In this document: piece after piece, positions 26,725 through 36,533 of the stretch
Position numbering within the stretch: position 1 is the first letter of the stretch
How the letters are laid out: each line of letters starts with the position of its first letter
From: an uncultured Prevotellaceae bacterium
GTDB lineage: Bacteria > Bacteroidota > Bacteroidia > Bacteroidales > Muribaculaceae
DNA: 64,000 nucleotides
Direction: 5' to 3'
NCBI GenBank assembly: GCA_900541935.1
Contig: UQLZ01000007.1
Span: 1-64,000 of the forward strand
Position numbers and translations under genes: made by a program
The notes under the pieces: generated by a model
Database searches by the model: none
Told to the model about the DNA's origin: nothing
The model's input: the letters and a program-made list of their open reading frames with translations, nothing else

Positions 26725-27915
26725 TTATCTCGGAAGGACTTCTACTGTAAGTTTTTCGTATGCCCTATCCGCCTTCTTTATTGCTTCATCAACTGTTTCT
26801 GCCGTTGTTAGGATAACACCCATTCTGCGATGCCCTTTAACTTCTGGCTTACCAAAGATTCGGATTTGCACCCCTGGCTCTTCCAATACCTTTTCGAGAT
26901 TCTTAAAGATAATCTTATCTGTATCTCCTTCAACAACAATAGCCTTAGATGCCGAAGCACCGAAGAATCTGATTTCAGGAACTGGCAAACCGAGCAATGC
27001 TCTTGCATGCAACGCAAACTCGCTCATATCCTGAGAAATCATTGTCACCATACCTGTATCATGCGGGCGTGGCGACACCTCGCTAAAGATAACATCATCT
27101 CCCTTGATAAACATCTCTACTCCAAAGATACCATACCCGCCAAGAGCATCTGTTACCTTCTTTGCTATTTCCTGAGCCTTCTCTAAAGCAGCAGAAGCCA
27201 TTGCCTGCGGTTGCCAAGAATAACGATAGTCTCCATCAACCTGTATGTGTCCTATTGGCTGGCAATATGTTGTACCAGAGCAACTTCTAACAGTAAGCAA
27301 AGTTATCTCATAATCAAACTTTACGAAACCTTCAACGATAACTCTGCCAGCACCAGCACGACCGCCTTCCTGTGCAACAGTCCACGCATTTTCAACATCT
27401 GCCTCTGATTTGATTGTGCTTTGACCATGGCCAGAAGAACTCATAATCGGTTTAACGACACAAGGAATACCAATTTCCTTAACAGCATCAACAAACTCCT
27501 CTTTTGTTGATGCGAATTTATAAGGAGATGTCTTTACTCCTAAGTCCTCCGCTGCTAGTCGGCGGATACCTTCCCTATTCATTGTAAGCCAAGCAGCCTT
27601 TGCCGTTGGAGTAACATTGAATCCCTCTTCTTCAAGCTTCAACAATTGAGGCGTTGCAATTGCCTCAACTTCAGGAATAATATGGTCTGGCTTTTCTTCA
27701 CAAATAATTTGATGAAGTTTTTCACCGTCAAGCATACTGAAAACATGGCTACGATGTGCAATCTGCATTGCAGGTGCATTAGAATACTTGTCGCACGCAA
27801 CAACCTCAACACCATAACGCTGCAATTCAATAGCAACTTCCTTTCCAAGTTCTCCACTACCAAGGAGAAGAGCCTTTTTCCCAACCGGTGTCATTACCGA
27901 TCCGATTTCTGTCAT
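26725..27915 (-). CDS. purT: Formate-dependent phosphoribosylglycinamide formyltransferase
   Basis: PurT formylates GAR using formate and ATP, a folate-independent alternative to PurN. The 396-aa ATP-grasp protein has LLGSGELGKEVAIELQRYG (N-terminal Rossmann-like domain), the ATP-grasp loop PIMSSSGHGQSTIKS, FEVMFIKG-type metal ligands (GVEMFIKGDDVIFSEVSPRPHDTGMVT) and the FGKPEVKGHRRMGV tail. It is divergent from nothing and sits downstream of fumarase on the same strand behind a terminator. Confidence 0.96.
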   Translation of the reverse strand: MTEIGSVMTPVGKKALLLGSGELGKEVAIELQRYGVEVVACDKYSNAPAMQIAHRSHVFSMLDGEKLHQIICEEKPDHIIPEVEAIATPQLLKLEEEGFNVTPTAKAAWLTMNREGIRRLAAEDLGVKTSPYKFASTKEEFVDAVKEIGIPCVVKPIMSSSGHGQSTIKSEADVENAWTVAQEGGRAGAGRVIVEGFVKFDYEITLLTVRSCSGTTYCQPIGHIQVDGDYRYSWQPQAMASAALEKAQEIAKKVTDALGGYGIFGVEMFIKGDDVIFSEVSPRPHDTGMVTMISQDMSEFALHARALLGLPVPEIRFFGASASKAIVVEGDTDKIIFKNLEKVLEEPGVQIRIFGKPEVKGHRRMGVILTTAETVDEAIKKADRAYEKLTVEVLPR

Positions 27916-27960
27916 AATTATAATAGTTTTATTAATTGATCGTTATTTATCTTTTTAAGC

Positions 27961-28004
27961 GAAAAGAGGATGTCTCAATTAATTTATTGATTCATCCTCT
28001 TTCT
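27961..28004 (-). terminator. Terminator after fumarase
   Basis: On the minus strand AAAGAGGATG pairs with CATCCTCTTTT (27993-28002 with 27963-27972). It ends the fumarase transcript ahead of purT. Confidence 0.75.
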
Positions 28005-28026
28005 TTATCCCATATCCTTAAGATCT

Positions 28027-29664
28027 TTATTTGCAAGCGCAACGTGGTTTGATTTGCTTGAAGAAGTCATTGCCCTTATCATCAACAAGGATAAATGCAG
28101 GGAAGTCTTCAACGTGAATCTTCCAGATTGCTTCCATACCCAATTCAGGATATTCAACGCATTCAATGCTCTTAATGTTGTTTTGAGCAAGGATAGCAGC
28201 AGGACCACCGATACTTCCCAAGTAGAATCCTCCATATTTGTGACAAGCGTCAGTAACTTGTTGTGAACGGTTACCCTTAGCAAGCATAATCATACTACCT
28301 CCGTGGCTTTGGAACAAGTCAACGTACGGGTCCATTCGTCCAGCAGTTGTCGGGCCCATAGAACCGCAAGCCATTCCTTGCGGAGTCTTAGCAGGACCAG
28401 CATAATAAACAGGGTGATTCTTGAAGTATTCTGGCAATTCTTCGCCGTTGTCAAGACGCTCTTTCAACTTAGCGTGAGCGATATCACGAGCAACAATGAT
28501 TGTACCGTTCAATGAAAGACGAGTTGAAACCGGATATTTTGTCAATTCCTTAAGGATCTCAGACATTGGTTGGTCAAGGTTAATTTTCACAACATCACCT
28601 TCGCCTGCTTGCCTCAATTCTTCTGGAATAAGTTCACCTGGGTTGCTGTCAAGTTTTTCAATCCAGATACCGTCCTTATTAATCTTACATCTGATATTTC
28701 TATCAGCAGAGCAAGAAACGCCCAAACCAACAGGACATGAAGCACCGTGACGTGGCAAACGGATAATTCTTACATCGTGTGCATAATACTTACCACCAAA
28801 TTGAGCGCCAAGACCTATACGGTGCGCTTCTTCAAGAACTTGTTTTTCCAATTCAACATCGCGGAAAGCACGACCTGTTTCGTCACCTGTTGTAGGTAGA
28901 TTATCGTAGAATCTTGTTGAAGCAAGTTTAACAGTCAAAAGGTTCTTTTCTGCTGAAGTACCACCAATAACGAACGCAACGTGGTATGGAGGACAAGCGG
29001 CAGTACCAAGAGTCTTCATCTTTTCAACAAGGAAAGGGACAAGAGTGGCTGGATTAAGAATAGCCTTAGTTTCTTGATATAGGTAAGTTTTGTTAGCAGA
29101 ACCACCGCCCTTAGTTACGCAAAGGAATTCATATTCCATGCCTTCTGTAGCCTCAATGTCGATTTGTGCCGGCAAATTACATTTTGTATTTACCTCTTCG
29201 TACATTGTTAAAGGTGCGTTTTGTGAATATCTCAAGTTTTCTTGAGTATATGTTTTGAAAACACCCAAAGAAAGAGCCTCTTCATCGCAGAAGCCAGTCC
29301 AAACCTGTTGGCCCTTTTCCCCGTGAATAATTGCAGTACCAGTATCTTGGCAGAAAGGAAGAACTCCCTTGCTCGCAACTTCTGCATTGCGGAGGAATGT
29401 CAACGCAACATATTTATCATTTTCTGATGCTTCCGGGTCATGAAGAATTTTAGCAACCTGCTCGTTGTGAGAACGACGGAGCATAAATGAAACATCTCTA
29501 AAAGCAGCATTAGCCATTGCGGTTAAGCCTTCTTTTTCGATTTTCAATATAGGATGACCTTCAAATTCACTTACCGACACATAATCTTTTGTCAAAAGAT
29601 AGTATTCTGTGTCGTCTTTGCCTACTTGAAACATAGGACTGTACTTAAATTCAGGTGTTGCCAT
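28027..29664 (-). CDS. Fumarate hydratase, class I (iron-sulfur)
   Basis: A 545-aa single-chain class I fumarase that interconverts fumarate and malate, probably in the reductive branch to succinate used by anaerobic Bacteroidales. The [4Fe-4S] ligands are visible in VLPFCQDTGTAI and in HGASCPVGLGVSCSADR. The C-terminal half has YYAGPAKTPQGMACGSMGPTTAGRMD, the beta-domain signature. The ATG at 29664 (MATPEFKYSP) is preferred over a 12-residue upstream extension with no family similarity. A TAAATTTG box lies at 29698-29705 (minus). The 299 bases to the divergent aminotransferase gene are AT-rich with no other gene seen. Confidence 0.94.
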   Translation of the reverse strand: MATPEFKYSPMFQVGKDDTEYYLLTKDYVSVSEFEGHPILKIEKEGLTAMANAAFRDVSFMLRRSHNEQVAKILHDPEASENDKYVALTFLRNAEVASKGVLPFCQDTGTAIIHGEKGQQVWTGFCDEEALSLGVFKTYTQENLRYSQNAPLTMYEEVNTKCNLPAQIDIEATEGMEYEFLCVTKGGGSANKTYLYQETKAILNPATLVPFLVEKMKTLGTAACPPYHVAFVIGGTSAEKNLLTVKLASTRFYDNLPTTGDETGRAFRDVELEKQVLEEAHRIGLGAQFGGKYYAHDVRIIRLPRHGASCPVGLGVSCSADRNIRCKINKDGIWIEKLDSNPGELIPEELRQAGEGDVVKINLDQPMSEILKELTKYPVSTRLSLNGTIIVARDIAHAKLKERLDNGEELPEYFKNHPVYYAGPAKTPQGMACGSMGPTTAGRMDPYVDLFQSHGGSMIMLAKGNRSQQVTDACHKYGGFYLGSIGGPAAILAQNNIKSIECVEYPELGMEAIWKIHVEDFPAFILVDDKGNDFFKQIKPRCACK

Positions 29665-29963
29665 AAATTTTAATTTGTTAATGGTTTTTCTTTGTTGCAA
29701 ATTTAATCAACAATTATCGAATACGGAATTATTTCTACAAATAAATTTCATATCGTAACATAATTTATTTTAAAAACGAAATTGTTTTTCTTGTATTATC
29801 TTAACACTTTCAAACATAAGCACTCTTTTATGTCCACATTTTACTATTTGACAAATAAGCCTTCACTCTTAAACACTTATTGCCTATAAACAATGTTAAC
29901 TTTTCAAATGAAATTAAGCATATTCGGTAAGAATGGCGTATATTTGTAAAAACTTTTTAGTAA

Positions 29964-31094
29964 ATGAAACCTCGTATATTTTTATCATACGTTCACATGG
30001 GCGGCACAGAGAAGAGCTGGGTCGACAAAGCATTTGAGACAGAGTGGATAGTTCCTCTTGGCCCAAATGTTGATGAATTCGAGCATCGTCTCGAATCCTT
30101 TTTAGGTTCAAACCACGTTGTTGCATTAAGTTCTGGAACAGCAGCAATCCATTTGGGATTAGTTGGAGCAGGTGTCAAGGCTGGTGATGAAGTTATCTGC
30201 CAGTCATTTACATTTGCCGCAAGTGCCAACCCGATAACATATCAAGGAGCAAAACCAATCTTTGTTGACAGTGAAGAAGAGACGTGGAATATGTCACCTG
30301 AGTATCTGATTCAGGCTATTGAAGACAGGAAAAAAGTAACAGGCAAATATCCTAAAGCAATAATACCTGTTCATCTTTACGGAATGCCTGCAAAAATGGA
30401 CGAAATTACAGAAATTGCCAACAAGTATGGAATTGCAATTATTGAAGATGCTGCCGAAGCATTAGGTTCTGAATTAAATGGAACAAAGTGTGGCTTGTTT
30501 GGAGATTTCGGTTGCCTTAGTTTTAATGGTAATAAAATTATAACCACCTCTGGTGGTGGTGCTTTAATTTGTAAAACGGCAAAACAAGCCGACCGCACAA
30601 AGTTCTATGCAACTCAAGCACGAGAAAACAAGCCTTATTATTATCACGAAGTTATTGGTTACAATTATCGATTGAGTAACGTATGCGCTGGCATTGGCTG
30701 TGGTCAAATGGATGTTCTTAAAGATCATATCGCAAAACGCCGTGCAAATCACGATTTTTATAAAAAAGCCTTATCTGACATAAGCGGTATCTCTGTTCAA
30801 GACAACGCTATTCCAGGCAGCAATTCAAACTTTTGGCTATCAACAATCTTGATAGAACCTTCAACCGGAAAGAACCCTGAAGAAGCAAGACAATGGATGG
30901 CTGACAACAATATTGAAACCCGTCGTCTTTGGAGACCAATGCACATGCAACCAGTTTTTAGAGAGGCTCCATACTATGGTGATAATTGTTGCGAAACTCT
31001 TTTCAACAAAGGACTTTGCCTACCAAGCGGTTCAAACCTTACAGAAGATGATTTGCTACGGGTTGTTGACACTCTAAAGCAATACTTAAGATAA
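29964..31094 (+). CDS. DegT/DnrJ/EryC1/StrS-family sugar aminotransferase
   Basis: A 376-aa PLP enzyme that probably transaminates a UDP-4-keto-sugar to an amino sugar for surface glycans. It has IFLSYVHMGGTEKSWV (PglE-like start), VALSSGTAAIHLGL, CQSFTFAASANPI, the cofactor Asp in IIEDAAEALGS and the PLP lysine in FNGNKIITTSGGG (Lys191). GYNYRLSNVCAGIGCGQ is also typical. A -7 box TATATTTG (29939-29946) lies 17 bases upstream. First gene of a run of nucleotide-sugar genes (HAD, gmd, fcl). Confidence 0.9.
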   Translation: MKPRIFLSYVHMGGTEKSWVDKAFETEWIVPLGPNVDEFEHRLESFLGSNHVVALSSGTAAIHLGLVGAGVKAGDEVICQSFTFAASANPITYQGAKPIFVDSEEETWNMSPEYLIQAIEDRKKVTGKYPKAIIPVHLYGMPAKMDEITEIANKYGIAIIEDAAEALGSELNGTKCGLFGDFGCLSFNGNKIITTSGGGALICKTAKQADRTKFYATQARENKPYYYHEVIGYNYRLSNVCAGIGCGQMDVLKDHIAKRRANHDFYKKALSDISGISVQDNAIPGSNSNFWLSTILIEPSTGKNPEEARQWMADNNIETRRLWRPMHMQPVFREAPYYGDNCCETLFNKGLCLPSGSNLTEDDLLRVVDTLKQYLR

Positions 31095-31098
31095 CGAC

Positions 31099-31746
31099 AT
31101 GTGTATTTCCGTTGCCTTTGATTTAGACGATACCCTATATAAAGAAGAAGATTTTGTTAAATCAGGGTATATGGCTGTTGCCAAATTGATCGGAAACGTA
31201 AAGGCATATAGCATAATGCTTGACGCCTATACAAAAGGAGAAAATCCTTTTAACTCCGTTCTTGATAATATTGCAACAAGTATGAGCGATAAAGATATGC
31301 TAACCGTTTACCGACAACATATTCCAGATATTACTTTAGACGAAACAACAAAAAACACTCTTCAAGCATTAAAAGATTCATGTTTCCATCTGTCGCTAAT
31401 AACCGACGGACGTTCATTAACCCAAAGAAACAAAATCAAAGCACTTGGATTAACTGATTATTTTGATGAAAATATATATATATCTGAAGAACAGGGATGC
31501 GATAAACTTTCCCCAAACAGTTTCGCCGCTGTTCAGAATAAATTCTCATCTGACAAAGAATACTGGTATATCGGTGACAATATTGCAATAGATTTTTTCC
31601 ATCCAAATAAAATGGGTTGGAAAACCATTTGCATAAAAGACAGCGGAAATAATATTCACTCTCAAAACGTCACTGTTGACAAAGAATACAGGCCACAAAT
31701 ATATATCAACAGCATTGACGAATTAAAAGGATTAATAACAAAATAA
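31099..31746 (+). CDS. HAD-superfamily hydrolase
   Basis: A 215-aa haloacid-dehalogenase-type phosphatase. Motif I is FDLDDTLY (nucleophile Asp8, Asp10), motif II LITDGRS (~100), the lysine lies in QGCDKLSPNSF and motif IV is YIGDNIAIDF. It has a helical cap between motifs I and II. The gene starts 4 bases after the aminotransferase stop, so it is co-transcribed and likely dephosphorylates a sugar intermediate of the same pathway. The substrate is unknown. Confidence 0.85.
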   Translation: MCISVAFDLDDTLYKEEDFVKSGYMAVAKLIGNVKAYSIMLDAYTKGENPFNSVLDNIATSMSDKDMLTVYRQHIPDITLDETTKNTLQALKDSCFHLSLITDGRSLTQRNKIKALGLTDYFDENIYISEEQGCDKLSPNSFAAVQNKFSSDKEYWYIGDNIAIDFFHPNKMGWKTICIKDSGNNIHSQNVTVDKEYRPQIYINSIDELKGLITK

Positions 31747-31757
31747 AATTATAAATT

Positions 31758-32828
31758 ATGAACGACAAAATAGCACTAATAACGGGTATTACTGGTCAAG
31801 ACGGTTCTTTTCTTGCAGAATTTCTTCTTGACAAAGGCTATGAAGTACACGGTATCATAAGAAGAAGTTCATCATTTAACACTGCAAGAATAGAACATCT
31901 ATATTTTGACGAATGGGTTCGCGACATGCAACGCAAACGCCTTGTAAATCTCCACTACGGAGATATGACTGACTCAAGTTCTTTAATTAGAATCATACAA
32001 GAGATACAGCCTACTGAAATATATAACCTTGCCGCACAAAGTCACGTTAAAGTATCTTTTGAAGTGCCAGAATATACTGCAGAAACAGACGCTGTAGGAA
32101 CTCTACGACTTCTTGAAGCAATACGCATCCTAAAAATGGACAAACGCACGAAAGTTTATCAGGCAAGTACCTCTGAACTATTCGGACAGGTTCAAGAAAT
32201 CCCCCAAAAAGAGACTACTCCATTCTACCCAAGGAGTCCTTACGGATGTGCTAAACTATACGGTTACTGGATTACCAAAAATTATCGCGAAAGTTACGGA
32301 ATGTATGCAGTTAACGGCATCCTTTTCAATCATGAAAGCGAACGCCGAGGAGAAAACTTTGTAACTCGTAAAATCACATTAGCTGTTGCACGCATCGTTA
32401 ACGGATTGCAAGACAAACTATACCTCGGGAACCTTAACGCACGCCGTGACTGGGGATACGCAAAGGACTATGTTGAATGTATGTGGTTGATTCTTCAACA
32501 AGAAGAACCAGAAGATTTTGTTATCGCAACCGGCGAATTCCATTCCGTACGAGAATTTACAGAACTTTCATTCAGACGAGCTGGCATAGAATTAATTTGG
32601 GAAGGAGAAGGCATTGAGGAAAAAGGTATCGATAAAGCAACTGGCAAAGTATTAGTTGAAGTTGATCCTAAATATTTCCGTCCTTGTGAAGTTGAGCAAC
32701 TGTTAGGCGACCCAACAAAGGCAAGGACGAAACTCGGATGGAACCCACGCAAGACATCATTCCAGGAACTAGTTAACATTATGACCGACTATGACATTAA
32801 AATGATTAGGGAAGCAAAAGTAAAATAA
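31758..32828 (+). CDS. gmd: GDP-mannose 4,6-dehydratase
   Basis: Gmd converts GDP-mannose to GDP-4-keto-6-deoxymannose, the first step toward GDP-L-fucose. The 356-aa extended SDR has GITGQDGSFLAEFLLDKGYEV, GIIRRSSSFNTARIEHL, the catalytic Thr/Ser in QASTSELFG and YGCAK (YxxxK). NHESERRGENFVTRKITLAV is a Gmd signature. It pairs with fcl 2 bases downstream. Confidence 0.96.
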   Translation: MNDKIALITGITGQDGSFLAEFLLDKGYEVHGIIRRSSSFNTARIEHLYFDEWVRDMQRKRLVNLHYGDMTDSSSLIRIIQEIQPTEIYNLAAQSHVKVSFEVPEYTAETDAVGTLRLLEAIRILKMDKRTKVYQASTSELFGQVQEIPQKETTPFYPRSPYGCAKLYGYWITKNYRESYGMYAVNGILFNHESERRGENFVTRKITLAVARIVNGLQDKLYLGNLNARRDWGYAKDYVECMWLILQQEEPEDFVIATGEFHSVREFTELSFRRAGIELIWEGEGIEEKGIDKATGKVLVEVDPKYFRPCEVEQLLGDPTKARTKLGWNPRKTSFQELVNIMTDYDIKMIREAKVK

Positions 32829-32830
32829 CA

Positions 32831-33907
32831 ATGGAAAAAGATTCTAAAATATACGTTGCCGGTCACCGTGGCCTCGTTGGGTCTGCAATATGGAAAAACC
32901 TGCAATCTAAAGGATATACAAACCTTGTTGGTCGTACCCACAAAGAACTTGATCTTCTTGATGGCACAGCCGTTAAGAAATTCTTCGATGAGGAACAGCC
33001 AGAATACGTTGTCCTTGCCGCTGCTTTTGTTGGCGGCATTATGGCAAACAGCATATACCGAGCAGACTTCATATATCGCAACCTTCAGATTCAGCAAAAC
33101 GTTATTGGAGAAAGTTTCCGCCATAACGTTAAAAAACTGCTTTTCTTGGGAAGTACTTGTATTTACCCGAGAGAAGCAAAACAGCCAATTACAGAAGATG
33201 CACTACTAACATCTCCACTGGAATATACAAACGAACCATACGCAATTGCAAAAATCGCAGGACTGAAAATGTGCGAAAGTTTCAATTTACAATATGGAAC
33301 AAACTACATAGCAGTTATGCCTACAAATTTGTATGGACCAAATGACAATTTTGACCTCGTGAGCAGTCATGTTCTACCTGCAATGATAAGGAAGATGCAC
33401 CTTGCTAAATTGCTTTTGGAAAACAATTGGAATGACATTAGAAAAGACTTGGAAAAGCGCCCTATACCAGAGATTACCGAAGACTCATCTAATGAAGAAA
33501 TACAGACAGCACTTGAATCTTTCGGTATCTATGATAGCAAATTAAAACTTTGGGGTAGCGGAAAGCCCATACGAGAATTCTTATGGAGTGAAGACATGGC
33601 AGACGCATCAGTTTTCGTCATGGAAAACATTGACTTCAAAGACACTTACAATTGCGAAGAAAAAGACGTTAGAAACTGCCATATCAATATTGGCAGTGGA
33701 AAAGAAATTACCATTGCGGAACTTGCCCACCTCGTAAAACGCACTGTTGGCTATCAAGGAAATATTGAATGGGACTGCACAAAGCCAGACGGAACAATGA
33801 GAAAACTTACAGATGTAAGCAAACTTCACTCATTAGGGTGGCATCATAAAATGGAAATAGAAGAAGGAGTTACAACACTCTATAAATGGTATAATGAAAA
33901 CAACTAA
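32831..33907 (+). CDS. fcl: GDP-L-fucose synthase
   Basis: Fcl epimerises and reduces Gmd's product to GDP-L-fucose, used in capsule and O-glycosylation in Bacteroidales. The 358-aa SDR has VAGHRGLVGSAIWKNL, the GSTCIYP motif with catalytic Ser, YAIAK (YxxxK) and NLYGPNDNFDL. An insertion around residues 197-240 (LENNWNDIRKDLEKRPIPEITEDSS...) is longer than in E. coli Fcl, as I recall for this phylum. Followed 5 bases later by metY. Confidence 0.95.
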   Translation: MEKDSKIYVAGHRGLVGSAIWKNLQSKGYTNLVGRTHKELDLLDGTAVKKFFDEEQPEYVVLAAAFVGGIMANSIYRADFIYRNLQIQQNVIGESFRHNVKKLLFLGSTCIYPREAKQPITEDALLTSPLEYTNEPYAIAKIAGLKMCESFNLQYGTNYIAVMPTNLYGPNDNFDLVSSHVLPAMIRKMHLAKLLLENNWNDIRKDLEKRPIPEITEDSSNEEIQTALESFGIYDSKLKLWGSGKPIREFLWSEDMADASVFVMENIDFKDTYNCEEKDVRNCHINIGSGKEITIAELAHLVKRTVGYQGNIEWDCTKPDGTMRKLTDVSKLHSLGWHHKMEIEEGVTTLYKWYNENN

Positions 33908-33912
33908 AGGAA

Positions 33913-35196
33913 ATGACAAAGAAATTAACAGCAGCAACAATTTGCGTTCAAGGCGGCTGGCAGCCAAAAAATGGTGAACCCAGGGTTCTGCCTATCTATC
34001 AAAGCACAACATTTAAATACGAAACGACAGAGCAAATGGCACGCTTGTTTGACCTTGAAGACAGCGGGTACTTTTATACCCGTCTTCAAAACCCGACAAA
34101 CGATGCTGTTGCAGCAAAAATAGCAGCATTGGAAGGCGGTATTGGTGCTATGCTTACATCATCAGGCCAGGCTGCAAATTTCTATGCCGTATTTAACATC
34201 TGTGAGGCAGGTGACCACTTTATTGCATCATCAGCAATATACGGAGGAACTTTCAACCTATTTGGAGTCACAATGAAGAAAATGGGCATTGAATGCACAT
34301 TCGTTGATCCAGATGCTTCAGAAGAAGAAATTACAAAAGCATTCAAACCAAATACAAAACTGCTTTTCGGGGAAACCATCGCTAACCCAGGTATGAATGT
34401 TCTTGATATAGAAAAGTTTGCAAGAATTGCACACTCTCACGGTGTTCCTTTAATTATTGACAATACTTTTGCAACACCAATTAACTGCCGTCCTTTTGAA
34501 TGGGGTGCAGACATTGTTACACACTCAACAACAAAATATATGGACGGTCATGCAATGTGCGTTGGTGGCGCTATTGTTGATAGTGGCAACTTTGACTGGT
34601 GCAAATATTCAGAAAAATACCCAGGATTGACAACACCTGACGAATCTTACCATGGTCTTACTTATACAGAAAAGTTCGGCAAAGGTGCATACTTGACAAA
34701 AGCAACAGCACAATTAATGAGAGACTTGGGTTCAATTCAATCTCCTCAAAACGCATTCCTTCTAAACGTCGGACTTGAGACCCTTGACCTTAGAATGAAG
34801 AAACACTGCGAGAATGCTCAAAAAGTTGCTGAGTTTCTTAATAACCACAATAAAGTAGCATGGGTTAGATATTGCGGTTTAGAAGGTGACAAATATCATG
34901 ACCTGGCTAAAAAATATTTGCCAAAGGGTTCATGCGGTGTTCTATCTTTTGGAGTGAAAGGGACACGCGAAGACGCCGCAAAATTAATGGATAATTTCAA
35001 TTTCATAGCAATAGTTACACATGTTGCTGATGCCCGTACATGTGTTCTGCATCCAGCAAGCCACACTCATCGTCAACTTTCAGACCAACAGTTAATTGAA
35101 GCAGGCGTTGCTCCTGATCTAATTAGACTATCTGTTGGCATTGAGGACGTAAATGATATTATAGAAGACTTGGAACAAGCATTGTCTAAAATTTAA
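33913..35196 (+). CDS. metY: O-acetylhomoserine sulfhydrylase (Cys/Met metabolism PLP enzyme)
   Basis: A 427-aa enzyme that forms homocysteine (or methionine) from O-acetylhomoserine and sulfide (or methanethiol). It has TICVQGGWQPKNGEPRVLPIYQSTTF, the PLP phosphate loop TSSGQAANF, DNTFATPINCRPFEWGADIV and the Schiff-base lysine in HSTTKYMDGH (Lys208). HPASHTHRQLSDQQLIEAGVAPDLIRLSVGIE is the C-terminal family signature. Its placement 5 bases after fcl suggests co-transcription without an obvious metabolic link. A terminator follows. Confidence 0.93.
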   Translation: MTKKLTAATICVQGGWQPKNGEPRVLPIYQSTTFKYETTEQMARLFDLEDSGYFYTRLQNPTNDAVAAKIAALEGGIGAMLTSSGQAANFYAVFNICEAGDHFIASSAIYGGTFNLFGVTMKKMGIECTFVDPDASEEEITKAFKPNTKLLFGETIANPGMNVLDIEKFARIAHSHGVPLIIDNTFATPINCRPFEWGADIVTHSTTKYMDGHAMCVGGAIVDSGNFDWCKYSEKYPGLTTPDESYHGLTYTEKFGKGAYLTKATAQLMRDLGSIQSPQNAFLLNVGLETLDLRMKKHCENAQKVAEFLNNHNKVAWVRYCGLEGDKYHDLAKKYLPKGSCGVLSFGVKGTREDAAKLMDNFNFIAIVTHVADARTCVLHPASHTHRQLSDQQLIEAGVAPDLIRLSVGIEDVNDIIEDLEQALSKI

Positions 35197-35214
35197 ATGT
35201 TCTAAAAGAACGAT

Positions 35215-35255
35215 AAAGAGGTCTGCAGGATTATAATTGCAGACCTCTTTTATTT
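35215..35255 (+). terminator. Terminator after metY
   Basis: AAAGAGGTCTGCA (35215-35227) pairs with TGCAGACCTCTTT (35238-35250), followed by TATTTATAATTT. Confidence 0.88.
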
Positions 35256-35259
35256 ATAA

Positions 35260-35291
35260 TTTGTACAAAATAATTTATATTCGTAAATTTG
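35260..35291 (+). promoter_or_regulatory. Promoter of the BamA-like gene
   Basis: TTTG (35260-35263), 20 bases, TAAATTTG (35284-35291): near-perfect Bacteroidota promoter 18 bases ahead of the start codon and directly after the metY terminator. Confidence 0.75.
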
Positions 35292-35309
35292 CACCCCAAT
35301 TAGAAATAT

Positions 35310-36530
35310 ATGAGAGTTTCCAGGATACGAATTTTTATAATTTCACTGCTGACATCCATAACAATGTCTGCACAACATTATGTACCCGCTGATTCTCTTG
35401 GCTTTGACAGCATCGTCACAGATCACATCCGCAAACTTCCAGAACCAGGACTTGTTTCTCAACTTTTTAAAAGACAAAATAAATTCACCACATATCTCGA
35501 CGGACTTATATCTGGCAACGAAGACAAAACATTCGAAAAAAAAATAGACATTAACTTCATAATAATGCCGTCATATACTCGAGAAGGCAGCTTTGGAATA
35601 GGCGGAGGAGCAACTGGCCTTTACCGTTTAGATAAGACGGACTCTATAATGGCACCATCAGACATTACTTTAATAGGGAATGTAACACTAAACGGCCTGG
35701 TTTCTTTATCAGCATACGGCAATAATCTTTTTCCAGGAAGAAAACTTAGGCACTCCTATAAAATGGAGTTCACCTACTCTCCTCTTGATTTCTGGGGAAT
35801 CTCCTATGAAGCGTGTGCAACAAACCCTGAAATTGAATATACAAGGCAACAATTCCGATTAACGTCTGATATTGTCTATAACATAGGCGGCCCTATTTTT
35901 CTTGGAGGAGCTCTGGATTTAAACTACAGTTACATAAAATCCATTTCAGACCCTTCATATTTGGAAGGGCAGTCAACACACCATTTCTTCACAAGCCTTG
36001 GCATAACCTTCCAGTATGATACACGAGACTTTATTCCAAACCCCAAGAAAGGAAGAAACCTTGTTGCAAGATTCCTTGTTAGGCCCCAATTTCTAAGCAG
36101 TCATGACCGTACACTTTTCAATAGTTCTATAACATACAATTCATACCAACAGTTATGGAAAGGCGGAATGCTGGCATTTGACATTTATGGCAGCTACAAC
36201 TGCCAAGAAACGCCATGGCCATTACGCGAGGCTCTCGGTCAGGGTGGCATAAGAATGAGGGGATACTATGCAGGCAGATACATCGACAACTGTATGGCCT
36301 CTGGCCAGTTGGAAATACGCCAGCACATATTCAGCAGAATTGGAGTTGCAGCATGGGTTGGCGGCGGTGCTGTATTTTCAGACTACGGCAACCTCCGAAA
36401 AGAAAATTTTCTGCCCAACTTCGGACTGGGATTAAGAGTTGAACTAAAACACAATGTTAACGGAAGAATTGATTACGGATTCGGAAAACATACAGGAGGT
36501 TTTGTTTTCAGTATCGGAGAAGCCTTCTAA
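35310..36530 (+). CDS. BamA/TamA-like outer membrane barrel protein without POTRA domains
   Basis: A 406-aa protein with a signal peptide (to about SAQ at residue 22). After about 60 residues the remainder is beta-barrel of the bacterial surface antigen type: alternating aromatic strands, GITFQYDTRDFIPNPKKGRNLVARF, the lid-loop-like motif GGIRMRGYYAGRY and a C-terminal strand ending in Phe (GGFVFSIGEAF). No POTRA repeats are present, so it is not the essential BamA. Such short forms are common in Bacteroidota and their role is unclear. The stop is 3 bases from the acyltransferase gene. Confidence 0.83.
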   Translation: MRVSRIRIFIISLLTSITMSAQHYVPADSLGFDSIVTDHIRKLPEPGLVSQLFKRQNKFTTYLDGLISGNEDKTFEKKIDINFIIMPSYTREGSFGIGGGATGLYRLDKTDSIMAPSDITLIGNVTLNGLVSLSAYGNNLFPGRKLRHSYKMEFTYSPLDFWGISYEACATNPEIEYTRQQFRLTSDIVYNIGGPIFLGGALDLNYSYIKSISDPSYLEGQSTHHFFTSLGITFQYDTRDFIPNPKKGRNLVARFLVRPQFLSSHDRTLFNSSITYNSYQQLWKGGMLAFDIYGSYNCQETPWPLREALGQGGIRMRGYYAGRYIDNCMASGQLEIRQHIFSRIGVAAWVGGGAVFSDYGNLRKENFLPNFGLGLRVELKHNVNGRIDYGFGKHTGGFVFSIGEAF

Positions 36531-36533
36531 CAA

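Noticed and set aside
29701..29963. Divergent gap between fumarase and the aminotransferase as a hidden gene
   Set aside because: Both strands are AT-rich with frequent stops; only promoter-like boxes were found.
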